A stretch of 64,000 nucleotides of DNA from Streptomyces griseocarneus (GCA_003674045.1 PENC01000020.1:1-64000); one strand, 5' to 3'; shown: positions 32,315-41,838, numbered from the stretch's first letter. Numbers and translations: made by a program. Notes: generated by a model not told the origin, from the letters alone.

Positions 32315-33591
32315 CCGCCCTGCAGAGCTGGTACGCGACCGAGGACCTCACCCTCGACCCCGTCGAGCGCGCCGTCGCCGACATCGCGGCGGGCCGGCCC
32401 GTCGTCGTCGTGGACGACGAGAACCGCGAGAACGAGGGCGACCTCGTCGTCGCGGCCGAGAAGGTCACCACCGAGATCGTGGCGTTCATGATGAGCGAGT
32501 GCCGCGGCCTGATCTGCGTGCCCATGGAAGGGCCGGACCTCGACCGGCTCGACCTGCCGCAGATGGTCGGCGACAACACCGAGTCCATGCGCACGGCCTT
32601 CACCGTCTCCGTCGACGCCGGCCGCGCGCACGGCACCACGACCGGGATCTCCGCGGCCGACCGCGCGACCACCATCCGGCTGCTCGCCGATCCCGGGGCC
32701 GCCCCCGGCGACTTCGTCCGGCCCGGCCATGTCTTCCCGCTGCGCGCCCGGCCCGGCGGCGTCCTCGTGCGCAACGGCCACACCGAGGCGGGCGTGGACC
32801 TCGCGCACCTCGCCGGGCTGCGCCCCGCCGCGGCCATCGTGGAGATCGCGGGCGAGGACGGGGCCATGCTGCGGCTGCCCGAGCTCGTCCCGTTCGCGCG
32901 TAAGCACGGCCTGGCGATCATCTCCATCGAGGACCTCGTCGCCCACCGCCGCGCCGGCGAAGCCGCCGTCCGCCGCGAGGCCGAGACCCGGCTGCCCACC
33001 GCCCACGGCGACTTCCGGGCCTTCGGCTACCGCTCCACCGTCGACGGCGTCGAGCACATCGCCCTCGTCGCGGGCGAGATCGGCGACGGCGAGGACGTCC
33101 TGGTGCGCGTCCACTCCGAGTGCCTCACCGGTGACGTCTTCGGCTCGCTGCGCTGCGACTGCGGCCCGCAGCTGCACGCCTCCCTGGACCGGATCTCCGC
33201 CGAGGGCCGCGGTGTCGTCCTCTATCTGCGCGGGCACGAGGGCCGCGGCATCGGCCTGCTGCCCAAGCTGCGCGCCTACGAGCTCCAGGAGGACGGCCGC
33301 GACACGCTGGACGCCAACCTCGAACTCGGGCTCCCCGCCGACGGCCGCGACTACGCGGCGGGCGCCCGGATCCTCGCCGACCTGGGGGTGCGTTCGCTGC
33401 GGCTGCTGACCAACAATCCCGACAAGACGTCCGCCCTGGTCCGGCACGGCCTCAAGGTCACCGGCCGGGAGCCCATGCCCGTCCAGGCCGGCGAGCACAA
33501 CCTCCGCTACCTGCGGACCAAGCGCGACCGCATGGGCCACGACCTGCCCTGGCTCGACGCCGACCCGGTGTCCGCCTGCGGCAACCAGTGA
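32311..33591 (+). CDS. ribBA: Bifunctional 3,4-dihydroxy-2-butanone-4-phosphate synthase / GTP cyclohydrolase II
   Basis: A 426-residue fusion. The RibB half (about 12-215) has VVVVDDENRENEGDLV, RGLICVPMEG and RNGHTEAGVDLA. The RibA half (about 225-415) has the zinc site CLTGDVFGSLRCDCG near 272, RGHEGRGIGLL near 305 and LTNNPDKTSAL near 365. It starts riboflavin synthesis from GTP and supplies the four-carbon unit from ribulose-5-phosphate. ATG overlaps the ribM stop (ATGA). The fused form is usual in actinobacteria. Confidence 0.96.
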   Translation: MTALQSWYATEDLTLDPVERAVADIAAGRPVVVVDDENRENEGDLVVAAEKVTTEIVAFMMSECRGLICVPMEGPDLDRLDLPQMVGDNTESMRTAFTVSVDAGRAHGTTTGISAADRATTIRLLADPGAAPGDFVRPGHVFPLRARPGGVLVRNGHTEAGVDLAHLAGLRPAAAIVEIAGEDGAMLRLPELVPFARKHGLAIISIEDLVAHRRAGEAAVRREAETRLPTAHGDFRAFGYRSTVDGVEHIALVAGEIGDGEDVLVRVHSECLTGDVFGSLRCDCGPQLHASLDRISAEGRGVVLYLRGHEGRGIGLLPKLRAYELQEDGRDTLDANLELGLPADGRDYAAGARILADLGVRSLRLLTNNPDKTSALVRHGLKVTGREPMPVQAGEHNLRYLRTKRDRMGHDLPWLDADPVSACGNQ

Positions 33592-33655
33592 CCCACCCGT
33601 ACCCGTACGTACGGCTTCACCTACTCACCCATCTCATCCCATCCGAGGAGCAACG

Positions 33656-34141
33656 TTGAGCGGCAAGGGCGCCCCCGAGCTGAGTGTGCGGAACTGTCAG
33701 GACCTGCGTGTGGCCGTGATCGCCGCGCAGTGGCACGAGAAGGTGATGGACGGACTCGTCGACGGCGCCCTGCGCGCCCTGCACGAGCTGGGCATCGACG
33801 AGCCGACGCTGCTGCGCGTCCCGGGCAGCTGGGAGCTTCCCGTCGCCGCCAAGGTCCTGGCGGGCCGCCGCTACGACGCGATCGTCGCCCTCGGCGTCGT
33901 CGTCCGCGGCGGCACCCCGCACTTCGACTACGTGTGCCAGGGCGTCACCCAGGGCCTCGCGCAGGTCTCCGTCGACACCGGCGTCCCGGTCGGCTTCGGC
34001 GTCCTCACCTGCGACACCGAGGAACAGGCCCTGGACCGGGCCGGTCTGGACGGCTCGGCGGAGGACAAGGGCCACGAGGCGGTCACCGCGGCCGTCGCCA
34101 CCGCCGCGACGCTGCGCTCGCTGTCCGAGCCCTGGCACTGA
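33656..34141 (+). CDS. ribH: 6,7-dimethyl-8-ribityllumazine synthase
   Basis: A 161-residue lumazine synthase. It has VIAAQWHEKVMDGLVDGAL near residue 21, the VPGSWELPVAAK motif near 56, ALGVVVRGGTPHFDYVC near 80 with the catalytic His, and VGFGVLTCDTEEQALDRAG. It forms icosahedral or pentameric shells that condense the RibD/RibBA products. The TTG start is set by GAGGAG at 33645. It lies 64 nt after ribBA, the last dedicated riboflavin gene in the operon. Confidence 0.96.
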   Translation: MSGKGAPELSVRNCQDLRVAVIAAQWHEKVMDGLVDGALRALHELGIDEPTLLRVPGSWELPVAAKVLAGRRYDAIVALGVVVRGGTPHFDYVCQGVTQGLAQVSVDTGVPVGFGVLTCDTEEQALDRAGLDGSAEDKGHEAVTAAVATAATLRSLSEPWH

Positions 34142-34174
34142 AGCGGGCGGGGACCGGCGTAGGGTAGGACCACC

Positions 34175-34447
34175 ATGTCCAAGAAGACGTTCGAGGAGCT
34201 CTTCACCGAGCTCCAGCAGAAGGCCGCCACGGGCGACCCCGCCACCTCCCGCACCGCCGAACTGGTGGGCAAGGGCGTCCATGCCATCGGCAAGAAGGTG
34301 GTCGAGGAGGCCGCCGAGGTGTGGATGGCCGCCGAGTACGAGGGCGCCGACGCCACCGCCGAGGAGATCTCCCAGCTCCTCTACCACGTTCAGGTGATGA
34401 TGGTCGCCCGGGGAATCTCCCTGGACGACGTATACGCTCACCTCTGA
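34175..34447 (+). CDS. hisE: Phosphoribosyl-ATP pyrophosphatase
   Basis: A 90-residue HisE: KTFEELFTELQQKAA at the start, GKGVHAIGKKVVEEAAEVWMAA in the middle with the MazG-type metal-binding Glu residues, and a short C-terminus typical of actinobacteria. It hydrolyses PRATP to PRAMP, the second step of histidine synthesis. It follows ribH by 33 nt and precedes hisG by 103 nt, as in other Streptomyces. Confidence 0.95.
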   Translation: MSKKTFEELFTELQQKAATGDPATSRTAELVGKGVHAIGKKVVEEAAEVWMAAEYEGADATAEEISQLLYHVQVMMVARGISLDDVYAHL

Positions 34448-34550
34448 CGGACGCCGTTTCACCCTGCTCCGGACCGTTCGTCATGCCGCCTCCGCGCTTT
34501 CGGAAGCGACACATCCCCCCAGCAATCCCCGCACGAAGGAAAACGACCTC

Positions 34551-35399
34551 ATGCTGCGCATCGCCGTTCCCAACAAGGGTTCTCTCTCCGAGCCTGCGTC
34601 GGCGATGCTCCATGAGGCCGGCTACCGGCAGCGCAAGGACCGCAGGGAACTGGTCCTGGTCGACTCCGCCAACGACGTCGAGTTCTTCTTCCTCCGCCCC
34701 CGTGACATCGCCGTCTACGTGGGCTCCGGCAGGCTCGACATCGGCATCACCGGCCGGGACCTGCTGCTGGACTCGGGCTCGCAGGCCGAGGAGATCATGC
34801 AGCTCGGCTTTGCCGGGTCCACCTTCCGCTACGCCACCCGGCCGGGCACGGCCAAGGACGTCAGCGAGTTCGGCGGCATGACCGTGGCCACCTCCTTCTC
34901 CGGCCTGGTCACCAAGCACCTCGCCGACAACGGCGTCGACGCCTCCGTCGTCCACCTCGACGGCGCCGTCGAGACCGCCATCCAGCTCGGCGTCGCCGAG
35001 ATCATCGCCGACGTCGTGGAGACCGGCACCACCCTGCGCAACGCGGGCCTGGAGATCATCGGCGAGCCGATCCTGGAGTCCGAGGCCGTGGTCATCCGCC
35101 GCGCGGGTGCCCCGGTGGACGACCCCAAGGTGCGTCAGTTCCTCCGCCGTATGCAGGGCGTCCTCGTCGCCCGCCGCTACGTGATGATGGACTACGACAT
35201 CCGCGTGGAGCACGTCGAGCGCGCCGTCGCCCTCACCCCCGGCCTGGAGTCGCCCACCGTCTCCCCGCTGCACCACGAGGGCTGGGTCGCCGTCCGCTCC
35301 ATGGTCCCGTCCCAGGACGCCCAGCGGATCATGGACGAGCTCTACGAGCTCGGCGCACGCGCCATCCTCACCACGAACATCCACGCCTGCCGCCTCTGA
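34551..35399 (+). CDS. hisG: ATP phosphoribosyltransferase (long form)
   Basis: A 282-residue HisG of the long form. It begins MLRIAVPNKGSLSEPASAML, has VYVGSGRLDIGITGRDLLLD, the PRPP loop ETGTTLRNAGLEII near residue 160, and a C-terminal ~75-residue regulatory domain for histidine feedback. It starts the histidine pathway. RBS AAGGAAAACG lies before the ATG. It is the downstream partner of hisE. Confidence 0.96.
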   Translation: MLRIAVPNKGSLSEPASAMLHEAGYRQRKDRRELVLVDSANDVEFFFLRPRDIAVYVGSGRLDIGITGRDLLLDSGSQAEEIMQLGFAGSTFRYATRPGTAKDVSEFGGMTVATSFSGLVTKHLADNGVDASVVHLDGAVETAIQLGVAEIIADVVETGTTLRNAGLEIIGEPILESEAVVIRRAGAPVDDPKVRQFLRRMQGVLVARRYVMMDYDIRVEHVERAVALTPGLESPTVSPLHHEGWVAVRSMVPSQDAQRIMDELYELGARAILTTNIHACRL

Positions 35400-35440
35400 C
35401 GGAGCCCCGGCCCCGCACGCGAGTCCCGCCGACGCCGAGA

Positions 35441-35905
35441 GTGACGTACGCCGTGTCCACCCCCCTGCCGGAGCTTCCGGTCACCTTCCGCCCCACCGTG
35501 ACCCGGGCCGTGCTGCTGAGTCTCGGCACCGCGCTGTTCGCCGTGATCGTGGCGGGGGCCTGGCTGACCCACGGCTTCAGCGCGGGGGACCGGGCCACGT
35601 TCACCGGCGCCGGGATCGTCGTGTTCGCCGTGATCTGGATGCTCGCCCGCCCCCGGATCGTCGCCACGGAGGACGGCGTCACCGTCGTCAACCTGGTCAC
35701 GACCCGGCGGCTGGCCTGGGCCCAGATCATCCGCGTGAACCTGCGCGCGGGCGACCCCTGGGTCCGCCTCGACCTCTCCGACGGCACCACCCTGCCCGCC
35801 ATGGGCATCCAGCCGGGCATCGCCAAGGACCGGGCCGTCGCCGACGCCCGCGCGCTGCGGGCCCTCGCCGAGGCCCACGGCACCGCGCGGTCCGCGACGG
35901 ACTGA
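35441..35905 (+). CDS. PH domain-containing membrane protein
   Basis: A 154-residue protein with two adjacent membrane segments (about residues 22-44 and 52-68), then a small bacterial PH-like domain (VATEDGVTVVNLVTTRRLAWAQII at 75-98 and DPWVRLDLSDGTTLPAMGI). Proteins of this kind sit beside hisG in many Streptomyces; the role is unknown. GTG at 35441 was used; an in-frame GTG at 35453 is possible. It lies 41 nt after hisG. Confidence 0.75.
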   Translation: MTYAVSTPLPELPVTFRPTVTRAVLLSLGTALFAVIVAGAWLTHGFSAGDRATFTGAGIVVFAVIWMLARPRIVATEDGVTVVNLVTTRRLAWAQIIRVNLRAGDPWVRLDLSDGTTLPAMGIQPGIAKDRAVADARALRALAEAHGTARSATD

Positions 35906-36128
35906 CGCCGGGGCACGAAGGACGCGCCCGGGACGCGCCGACGGGTGACCGGCCTGACCAAGACCGTCGTCCCCTGACCGCGCGTCCTTGATTACTCTGG
36001 TGCCACGGGCACACCGTGCCCCGCCCCGCACACCGCACCACCGCCGCGCAGCACGCGGCCCCGCGGGGCACCTGCGAACCGAGGAGTGACTCCCTCCGGC
36101 AATGGACGGATCGTCCTGCAGTACCTGC

Positions 36129-36160
36129 GCCGCCGCCCACCCTGATCAGGGGGCGGCGGC
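36129..36160 (+). promoter_or_regulatory. Hairpin covering the ribosome site of the first CNNM gene
   Basis: GCCGCCGCCC (36129-36138) and GGGCGGCGGC (36151-36160) are perfect inverse copies, and the 3' arm ends exactly at the ATG. The only purine-rich RBS-like bases (GGGGG) lie in this arm, so folding would hide the start. Confidence 0.5.
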
Positions 36161-37522
36161 ATGAGCGTCACCCTGTCCCTGCTGCTGCTCATGGCAGCAC
36201 TGCTCCTCATCCTCGCGAACGGCTTCTTCGTCGCCGCCGAGTTCGGCCTGGTGACCGTGGAGAAGCCGGAGGCCGAACGGGCCGCCGCCGACGGCGACCG
36301 CCGCGCCCGCACCGTCGTCGCCTCTCTGCGCGAGCTCTCCTTCCAGCTCTCCGGCACCCAACTCGGCATCACCATCACCTCCTTGGTGGTCGGCATGCTC
36401 GCCGAACCCGCGCTGGGCACCCTGTTCACCGGACCGCTCACCGCCGCCGGGCTGCCCTCGGGCGCCGCGCCCGGCGCCGCCGTCGTCGTCGGCATGCTGG
36501 TGGCCTCCGCCGTCCAGATGGTGATCGGCGAACTCGTGCCCAAGAACTGGGCGGTCTCCCGGCCGCTCCAGGTCGCGCGGTTCGTCGCCGGGCCGCAGCA
36601 CGCCTTCTCGCACCTCTTCCGGCCCGTGATCACCCTGCTGAACACGGTCGCCAACCGGCTCGTACGGGCCATGGGCGTCGAGCCCGCCGAGGAGCTGGCC
36701 TCCGCCCGCACCCCCGGCGAACTCGTCTCCCTCGCACGCCACTCGGCCCGCGCGGGCGCCCTGGAGCAGGACACCGCCGACCTCTTCGTCCGCACCCTCT
36801 CGCTCGGCGACCTCACCGCCCAGCACGTCATGACCCCCCGGGTGAAGGTCAGCTTCCTCCAGTCCACCGCGACCGCCGAGGACGTCCTCAACCTCACCCG
36901 TGCCACCGGCCTCTCCCGCTTCCCCGTCTACCGGGAGCGCCTGGACGAGGTCGTCGGCATGGTCCACCTCAAGGACGCCCTCGCGGTCCCCGCCGACGAC
37001 CGGCTGCGCACCCCGGTCGGCCGGATCGCGGTGCCGCCGCTGCTCGTGCCGGAGACCCTCCCCGTGCAGCCGCTCCTGGAGCAGCTGCGCAGCGAGCAGC
37101 CCATAGCCGTCGTCGTCGACGAGTACGGCGGCACGGCGGGCGTGGTCACCCTGGAGGACATCGTCGAGGAGCTCGTCGGCGAGGTGCGCGACGAGCACGA
37201 CCACGAGGACGCCGACCGGCCCGAACTGGCCCCCGTCGCCTGCGAGGACGGCCGCTCGGCGTGGGACGCCGACGGCGCCTGCCGCGTCGATGTGCTGCGC
37301 CGCGTCGGCCTGGAGGCGCCCGACGGCCCGTACGAGACGGTGGCCGGTCTGGTCGCCGGCCTTCTCGGCCGGATCCCGGCGCCGGGTGACACCGCCGAAC
37401 TGCCGGGCTGGCGGCTCTCCGTACGGCGGGTGGCGCACCACCGCGCCGAGCGGGTACGCCTCGTGCACACCGCCGGGGTGGACGCCCTGGTGGGCTCCGG
37501 TGCGAAGGGGGAGCAGCGATGA
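36161..37522 (+). CDS. CNNM/HlyC-CorC family membrane protein (two CBS domains)
   Basis: A 453-residue protein: N-terminal DUF21/CNNM membrane domain with about four segments (LANGFFVAAEFGLVTV near residue 20, QLGITITSLVVGMLAEP, IGELVPKNWAVS), a CBS pair (about 220-345: MTPRVKVSFLQS, TGLSRFPVYRE, VVDEYGGTAGVVTLEDIVEE) and a C-terminal CorC_HlyC domain (about 365-440). The family includes magnesium/divalent-cation transporters of the MpfA/CNNM kind; older annotation as haemolysin is not functional evidence. Its stop overlaps the next CNNM gene by 4 nt. Confidence 0.9.
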   Translation: MSVTLSLLLLMAALLLILANGFFVAAEFGLVTVEKPEAERAAADGDRRARTVVASLRELSFQLSGTQLGITITSLVVGMLAEPALGTLFTGPLTAAGLPSGAAPGAAVVVGMLVASAVQMVIGELVPKNWAVSRPLQVARFVAGPQHAFSHLFRPVITLLNTVANRLVRAMGVEPAEELASARTPGELVSLARHSARAGALEQDTADLFVRTLSLGDLTAQHVMTPRVKVSFLQSTATAEDVLNLTRATGLSRFPVYRERLDEVVGMVHLKDALAVPADDRLRTPVGRIAVPPLLVPETLPVQPLLEQLRSEQPIAVVVDEYGGTAGVVTLEDIVEELVGEVRDEHDHEDADRPELAPVACEDGRSAWDADGACRVDVLRRVGLEAPDGPYETVAGLVAGLLGRIPAPGDTAELPGWRLSVRRVAHHRAERVRLVHTAGVDALVGSGAKGEQR

Positions 37523-38670
37523 GCCTGCTGCAACTCCTGCTCGCCGTGGTACTGGTGCTCGCCAACGGCTTCTTCGTGGGCGCCGAGTTCGCGCTCGTGT
37601 CCGTGCGCCGCAGCCAGATCGAGCCCAGGGCCGCCGAGGGTTCGGCACGGGCCCGTACGGTGCTGACCGGCCTGGAGAACCTGCCGCAGATGATGGCCGC
37701 CGCGCAGTTCGGCATCACTGTCTGCTCGCTGACGCTCGGCGCGGTCGCCGAGCCCACGGTGGCCCGGCTGCTGGAGCCCGCCTTCCACGCGGCGGGGCTG
37801 CCCGAGGGGCTGATCCACCCGCTGGGCTATGTGATCGCCCTGGCCCTCGTGGTCTTCCTGCACCTGGTCATCGGCGAGATGGTGCCGAAGAACCTCGCCA
37901 TGTCGGCCCCCGACCGCGCCGCGCTCTGGCTCGGGCCGGGGCTCGTCACCTTCGCCCGGCTGTGCAGGCCGGTCACCGCCCTCCTCGGCGCCTGCGCGCA
38001 CGGGGTGCTCCGGCTGTTCCGGGTCGAGCCCAAGGACGAGGTCGAGGCGGTGTTCACCAGCGAGCAGCTCAACCGCCTCGTCGAGGACTCCCGCCAGGCC
38101 GGTCTCCTCGAACCGGCCGAGCAGGAGCGGCTGGAGGACGCGCTGGAGCTGGGCAGCCGCCCGGTCACCGACGTCCTCCTCGACCCGGCGGCGCTGGTCA
38201 CGGTGGCCCCGACCGTCACACCCCGGCAGATCGAGGAGCTGACCGTACGGACCGGCTACTCGCGCTTCCCGGTGGTCGGCCCCGGCGGTGCCTTCATGGG
38301 CTATCTGCATGTGAAGGACGTGCTGGACCTGGAGGACCGCGACCGCGCGGTGCCCCAGCACGTCTGGCGGCGGGTCGAGACCCTGCGCGCCGAGCTCCGG
38401 CTGGACGACGCGCTCACCGTGATGCGGCGCGCCGCCGCGCACCTGGCGGCCGTCGCCGACGCCTCCGGCCGGGTGCTCGGCCTGGTCGCGCTGGAGGACG
38501 TCCTGGAGATGCTCGTCGGCGAGGTGCGCGACCCCGCGCACCGGGTCCCGGTGCCTCAGACGGCCGGAGCCGCCCGGAGCGCGGCGGACGACCTCCTCGT
38601 CGAGACCCTGGTTCCCCGTGAGCCCCAGGAGGTGCTGCCCGTCAGGGAGCGCAGCGTCATGACGGGCTGA
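37519..38670 (+). CDS. Second CNNM/HlyC-CorC family membrane protein
   Basis: A 383-residue paralogue of the preceding protein, with the DUF21 membrane domain (LANGFFVGAEFALVSV near residue 13, IGEMVPKNLAMS near 116) and a CBS pair (about 205-335). The C-terminal CorC_HlyC domain is missing and replaced by a ~40-residue tail, so it is about 70 residues shorter than its neighbour. The ATG overlaps the upstream stop. Two unequal CNNM proteins from one transcript suggest a heteromeric cation transporter. Confidence 0.9.
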   Translation: MSLLQLLLAVVLVLANGFFVGAEFALVSVRRSQIEPRAAEGSARARTVLTGLENLPQMMAAAQFGITVCSLTLGAVAEPTVARLLEPAFHAAGLPEGLIHPLGYVIALALVVFLHLVIGEMVPKNLAMSAPDRAALWLGPGLVTFARLCRPVTALLGACAHGVLRLFRVEPKDEVEAVFTSEQLNRLVEDSRQAGLLEPAEQERLEDALELGSRPVTDVLLDPAALVTVAPTVTPRQIEELTVRTGYSRFPVVGPGGAFMGYLHVKDVLDLEDRDRAVPQHVWRRVETLRAELRLDDALTVMRRAAAHLAAVADASGRVLGLVALEDVLEMLVGEVRDPAHRVPVPQTAGAARSAADDLLVETLVPREPQEVLPVRERSVMTG

Positions 38671-38712
38671 GCCGTTGTGCCGGGCCGGGCTTTGATGAGG
38701 GCCGAGCCCGGC

Positions 38713-40659
38713 TCACGGCGGGTCCTGCGGATCGCGCGACGCGCGCCGCGGTGACGACCACCCCGGACCGGAGAGGACCTCGCCGTACGCCTGCATCAGA
38801 TCCGGCAGGCGGAGCGTGGCGAGGTCGTCCCGGGTCGGGGTGCCCGCGTATCCGGACAGGCGCAGGTCGCGGTACGCGCAGCTCTTCTCGTACAGCGTGC
38901 GCAGGAAGCGGCCGTTGCCCAGCTCGTCGATCCAGCCCTGCTCGACCACGTGGGCGCTGATGCTGCGCAGCTCGTCCAGCGCCTCCTCGTCCCACTGGTC
39001 GCCGCTGTCGGCGGCCAGCACCTCGCCGATCCTGGTCAACTCGCCGGGACGGTAGCTGGGGAAGTCCACCCGGGTGGTGAAGCGCGAGCCCAGGCCGGGG
39101 TTGGTGGCGAGCAGCCGGTCCATGCCCTCGGGATAGCCGGCGAGGATGACGACCAGGCGGTCGCGGTTGTCCTCGGCGCGCTTGAGCAGCACCTGGAGGG
39201 CCTCGTCGCCGTAGGCGTCGCCCTTGCTGTAGCCGGAGTTGGAGAGGCTGTACGCCTCGTCGACGAACAGCACCCCGCCGAGGGCGGAGTCGATCAGCTC
39301 GTTGGCCTTGACCGCCGTCTGCCCCAGGAACTCGCCGACCAGGTCGGCGCGCTGCGCCTCCACCAGATGGTCGCCGCCGAGCAGCCCCAGCGCGTAGAAG
39401 ACCCGGCCGAGGATGCGGGCGACCGTGGTCTTGCCGGTGCCCGAGGGGCCGGAGAAGACGAAGTGGCGCTTGGGCGGCTGTACGGGGAGCCCCTGCCCGG
39501 CCCGGAGCCGGGCCATGTGCAGCTGCGCCGACAGGGCCCGCACCTGCCGCTTGACCGGCTCCAGGCCCACCATCCGCTCCAGCTCGTCGAGCGCCTGCGC
39601 CAGGAGCGCGGGGTCGGAGGGGCCCGGCAGCGGCTGTGGCACGGGCTGCGCCGAAGCCGGGGGCGGCGGGGGAGCCGGGGGAGCGGGCACCCGGGCGAGC
39701 CTGCGCATGTCGCCGGGGCCGGACTGCGCGGTGCCGGTGGGCTGCGGTCCGGCGCCGGTCAGCAGGTCGCGGCCGTCGAGGGCGTCGGGGGCGGACGCTC
39801 CCTCCAGATCGCCCCCGAGGTCGGCGGGCGGCACGGGCTCGGTGCCCGTGGTACCTCCCGCGGACACGGACGCCAGGTCCAGGTGGTCGTCGAGGCCGTC
39901 CCCGTCGGCGATGGCGGTGAGCCGGGCGGAGGTGTCCATGAAGGACGGGTCGACGCGGTGCACGGCCCGGTAGAGGGGGAGCGCGGCGGCGGTGCGGCCG
40001 GTGCCCTCGTGCGCGCGGGCCAGCCAGTAGCGCAGCTCCTTGCGCTGCGGCTGCTCGCTGCGGCAGCGCATCAGCGCGGCGGACAGCAGCGGCTCCGCCT
40101 GCCCGTACATCTCCAGGCGCACCCGGGCCATGCCGCCGAAGAGCCCGGCCTCGATCCCGAGCAGCGGATCGCCGAGCAGGGGTTCGGTGTGCCGGACGAG
40201 CTGCTCCCAGTCCTTGACGAGGTACGCGCGGCACCCGTGCAGGAAACGGGACTGGGGGTCGGCCTCGACGGGCGGGCAGTCGGCCAGGGCCCGGTCCAGC
40301 TCGGGCACATGGCGCCCGTCGAGCCAGTGCGAGGCGTGGGCGAGCAGCAGGTCACGGCTGCTCTCCAGGACGGGCTGCACCCACCAGCCGAGCCAGTACC
40401 AGGAATTGAGGGTGCGGCGGTGGCGGGCCCGCTGTTCGCCGAACCGGTCGCGGTGGCGGTACATCCGCAGGAGCGCGGTGGTGGTCTCGGCGCGCAGCGC
40501 GTGCAGCCCCAGCCAGGCGTCGGCCATCCCGGGGTCCGCCCGGACGGCTGCCCGGAACTCCTCCTCCGCCTGTGCGTACGCGCCCATGGTGTAGGCGTCG
40601 ACGGCGCGCAGCCAGGCGAGATCGGCCGGGGCGGGTGGGCCCTGCATGCCGAAATCCAT
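38713..40659 (-). CDS. TPR-AAA+ ATPase of the CbxX/EccA-like family
   Basis: A 648-residue protein. The N-terminal ~265 residues are helical TPR-like repeats (DAYTMGAYAQAEEEFRAAV and onward), followed by a Pro/Ala-rich linker (about 265-385) and an AAA+ domain. The latter has Walker A FSGPSGTGKTT near residue 418, Walker B GGVLFVDEAYSL near 478, and NPGLGSRF with the arginine finger near 545. This is the layout of EccA-type ATPases of type VII secretion and of RuBisCO-activase relatives, but no ESX genes are nearby. ATG at 40659 is preceded by GGGGGA; GTG at 40662 is equally possible. It converges with the second CNNM gene. Confidence 0.85.
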   Translation of the reverse strand: MDFGMQGPPAPADLAWLRAVDAYTMGAYAQAEEEFRAAVRADPGMADAWLGLHALRAETTTALLRMYRHRDRFGEQRARHRRTLNSWYWLGWWVQPVLESSRDLLLAHASHWLDGRHVPELDRALADCPPVEADPQSRFLHGCRAYLVKDWEQLVRHTEPLLGDPLLGIEAGLFGGMARVRLEMYGQAEPLLSAALMRCRSEQPQRKELRYWLARAHEGTGRTAAALPLYRAVHRVDPSFMDTSARLTAIADGDGLDDHLDLASVSAGGTTGTEPVPPADLGGDLEGASAPDALDGRDLLTGAGPQPTGTAQSGPGDMRRLARVPAPPAPPPPPASAQPVPQPLPGPSDPALLAQALDELERMVGLEPVKRQVRALSAQLHMARLRAGQGLPVQPPKRHFVFSGPSGTGKTTVARILGRVFYALGLLGGDHLVEAQRADLVGEFLGQTAVKANELIDSALGGVLFVDEAYSLSNSGYSKGDAYGDEALQVLLKRAEDNRDRLVVILAGYPEGMDRLLATNPGLGSRFTTRVDFPSYRPGELTRIGEVLAADSGDQWDEEALDELRSISAHVVEQGWIDELGNGRFLRTLYEKSCAYRDLRLSGYAGTPTRDDLATLRLPDLMQAYGEVLSGPGWSSPRRASRDPQDPP

Positions 40660-40950
40660 CACGTCCCCCACAAACCCTGCCCCCGTAGCGTGCTGCCGGG
40701 CGGCTGCCTGGCGCGCCTTTCCGAACCGCTGTGCTGTGGACGGGAGTTGACCAGTGTGTCGACGCACCCCGCCGAAGGGTGTGCCTTCTGGCATCGTACC
40801 TGCGCGGTTGGTGTGGGCCGAAGGGTGCCGCACCGCAGTTCACGGTGTCGGGGCACGGGCCGGGGGCCGGAAAACGATCCGGAAGGCGGTCACCCAGTGT
40901 GAAGGGGACGGTGGAGCAAAGCGCTCAAATGGGGGTGCCGGGGAAAGTAC

Positions 40951-41027
40951 GAAGCCCCCGATCACGGGGGAACAACCGGGGGCTTCGCGTTCTCGGGCGG
41001 CTGCTGTCGGCCGCCTAATGAGAACGT
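40951..41027 (-). terminator. Two consecutive hairpins downstream of the uridine-kinase-like gene
   Basis: GAAGCCCCCG (40951-40960) pairs exactly with CGGGGGCTTC (40977-40986). A second fold, CGTTCTC...GAGAACG enclosing GGCGGC/GCCGCC, occupies about 40988-41027. They lie 110-190 nt after the end of the leftward uridine-kinase-like gene and 290 nt upstream of the AAA gene. Nothing else was recognised in the 480-bp gap 40660-41139. Confidence 0.6.
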
Positions 41028-41139
41028 AAGTCCTGTACGGCCCCTCGGTCAAGCCGAGTTGGCGCACTCGGCGGGGATCGGCCGCCGACGGCCGGTGGGG
41101 CGGCCCCAGTTGCTCACCGAGAGTGAGGAAAGGGCCCGT

Positions 41140-41742
41140 TCAAACGTTCGCACCAGGCCCCGGCAGCACCTCATACCCCTCCTGTCTCTGGAGAACCAGG
41201 AGTTCCGCGAAGGGGCGAGTGGGATCCGCCGAGAAGTGCCGCTGCTCCGCTCGCTTCCAGCCGTCCCAGAAATCGGTCAGTTCGGGACCATCGCGGAGTT
41301 GACCCCTTTCCCAGGAGCTCTCATGCGTCAACTCCATCCACAACAGGCACGCCAAATGAGGGCGGAGGGCCTGGCGGCCCGCGCCGACGCCCTCCACGAG
41401 CACGACCGGCGCGGCGGGCAGGGTGCGTTCCCCGGCGAACCGGCGAGCCGTCCAGTCGTAGGCCCGGTAGCGCGCGGTCCCGCCCCGCGCCAGAGGCTCC
41501 AGCACCCAGGGGCGCAGCCGCCCCATCCACTCGAACAGCTCTTCGTGCGTGGCGAGGTCGTCGAGGTGGAGGGTGGGCGCGGGTGTGCCGTCGCCCCCGA
41601 GTGCTTCGGCGAGCCGCGCGGCGAACGTGCTCTTGCCGGAACCGGCGTGCCCGTCGATCCCGACGAGCCGCACCGGGCCGAGGGACGGGGGGAGCGCGCG
41701 GATGCTCTTGGCGAGAGGGGCGAGGCGGTACGGATCTTTCAC
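41140..41742 (-). CDS. Uridine kinase-like P-loop protein
   Basis: A 200-residue P-loop NTPase resembling uridine kinases and related small-molecule kinases. Walker A is VGIDGHAGSGKSTFAARLAEAL near residue 24; LHLDDLATHEELFEW near 55 is the acceptor-binding Asp-Asp segment; VVLVEGVGAGRQALR near 112 is Walker B-like. The GTG start at 41742 follows AAAAGG with almost no spacing, so the start is uncertain, but no better one exists in frame. It stands alone, and the phosphate acceptor is not established. Confidence 0.75.
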   Translation of the reverse strand: MKDPYRLAPLAKSIRALPPSLGPVRLVGIDGHAGSGKSTFAARLAEALGGDGTPAPTLHLDDLATHEELFEWMGRLRPWVLEPLARGGTARYRAYDWTARRFAGERTLPAAPVVLVEGVGAGRQALRPHLACLLWMELTHESSWERGQLRDGPELTDFWDGWKRAEQRHFSADPTRPFAELLVLQRQEGYEVLPGPGANV

Positions 41743-41838
41743 CCTTTTACGGTAGGGGAGTGTCCGGGGCGCCTTGCGCTGCGCGCGGCTGCGGCCCAGT
41801 GGTAGTCCGGGGGCGCCTGCTGGGTTGCCGCCCGAGCC

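Noticed and set aside
36016..36160. Known metal riboswitch class (Mg2+ or Mn2+) before the CNNM genes
   Set aside because: No conserved M-box or yybP-ykoY core could be recognised; only the start-proximal hairpin is supported.
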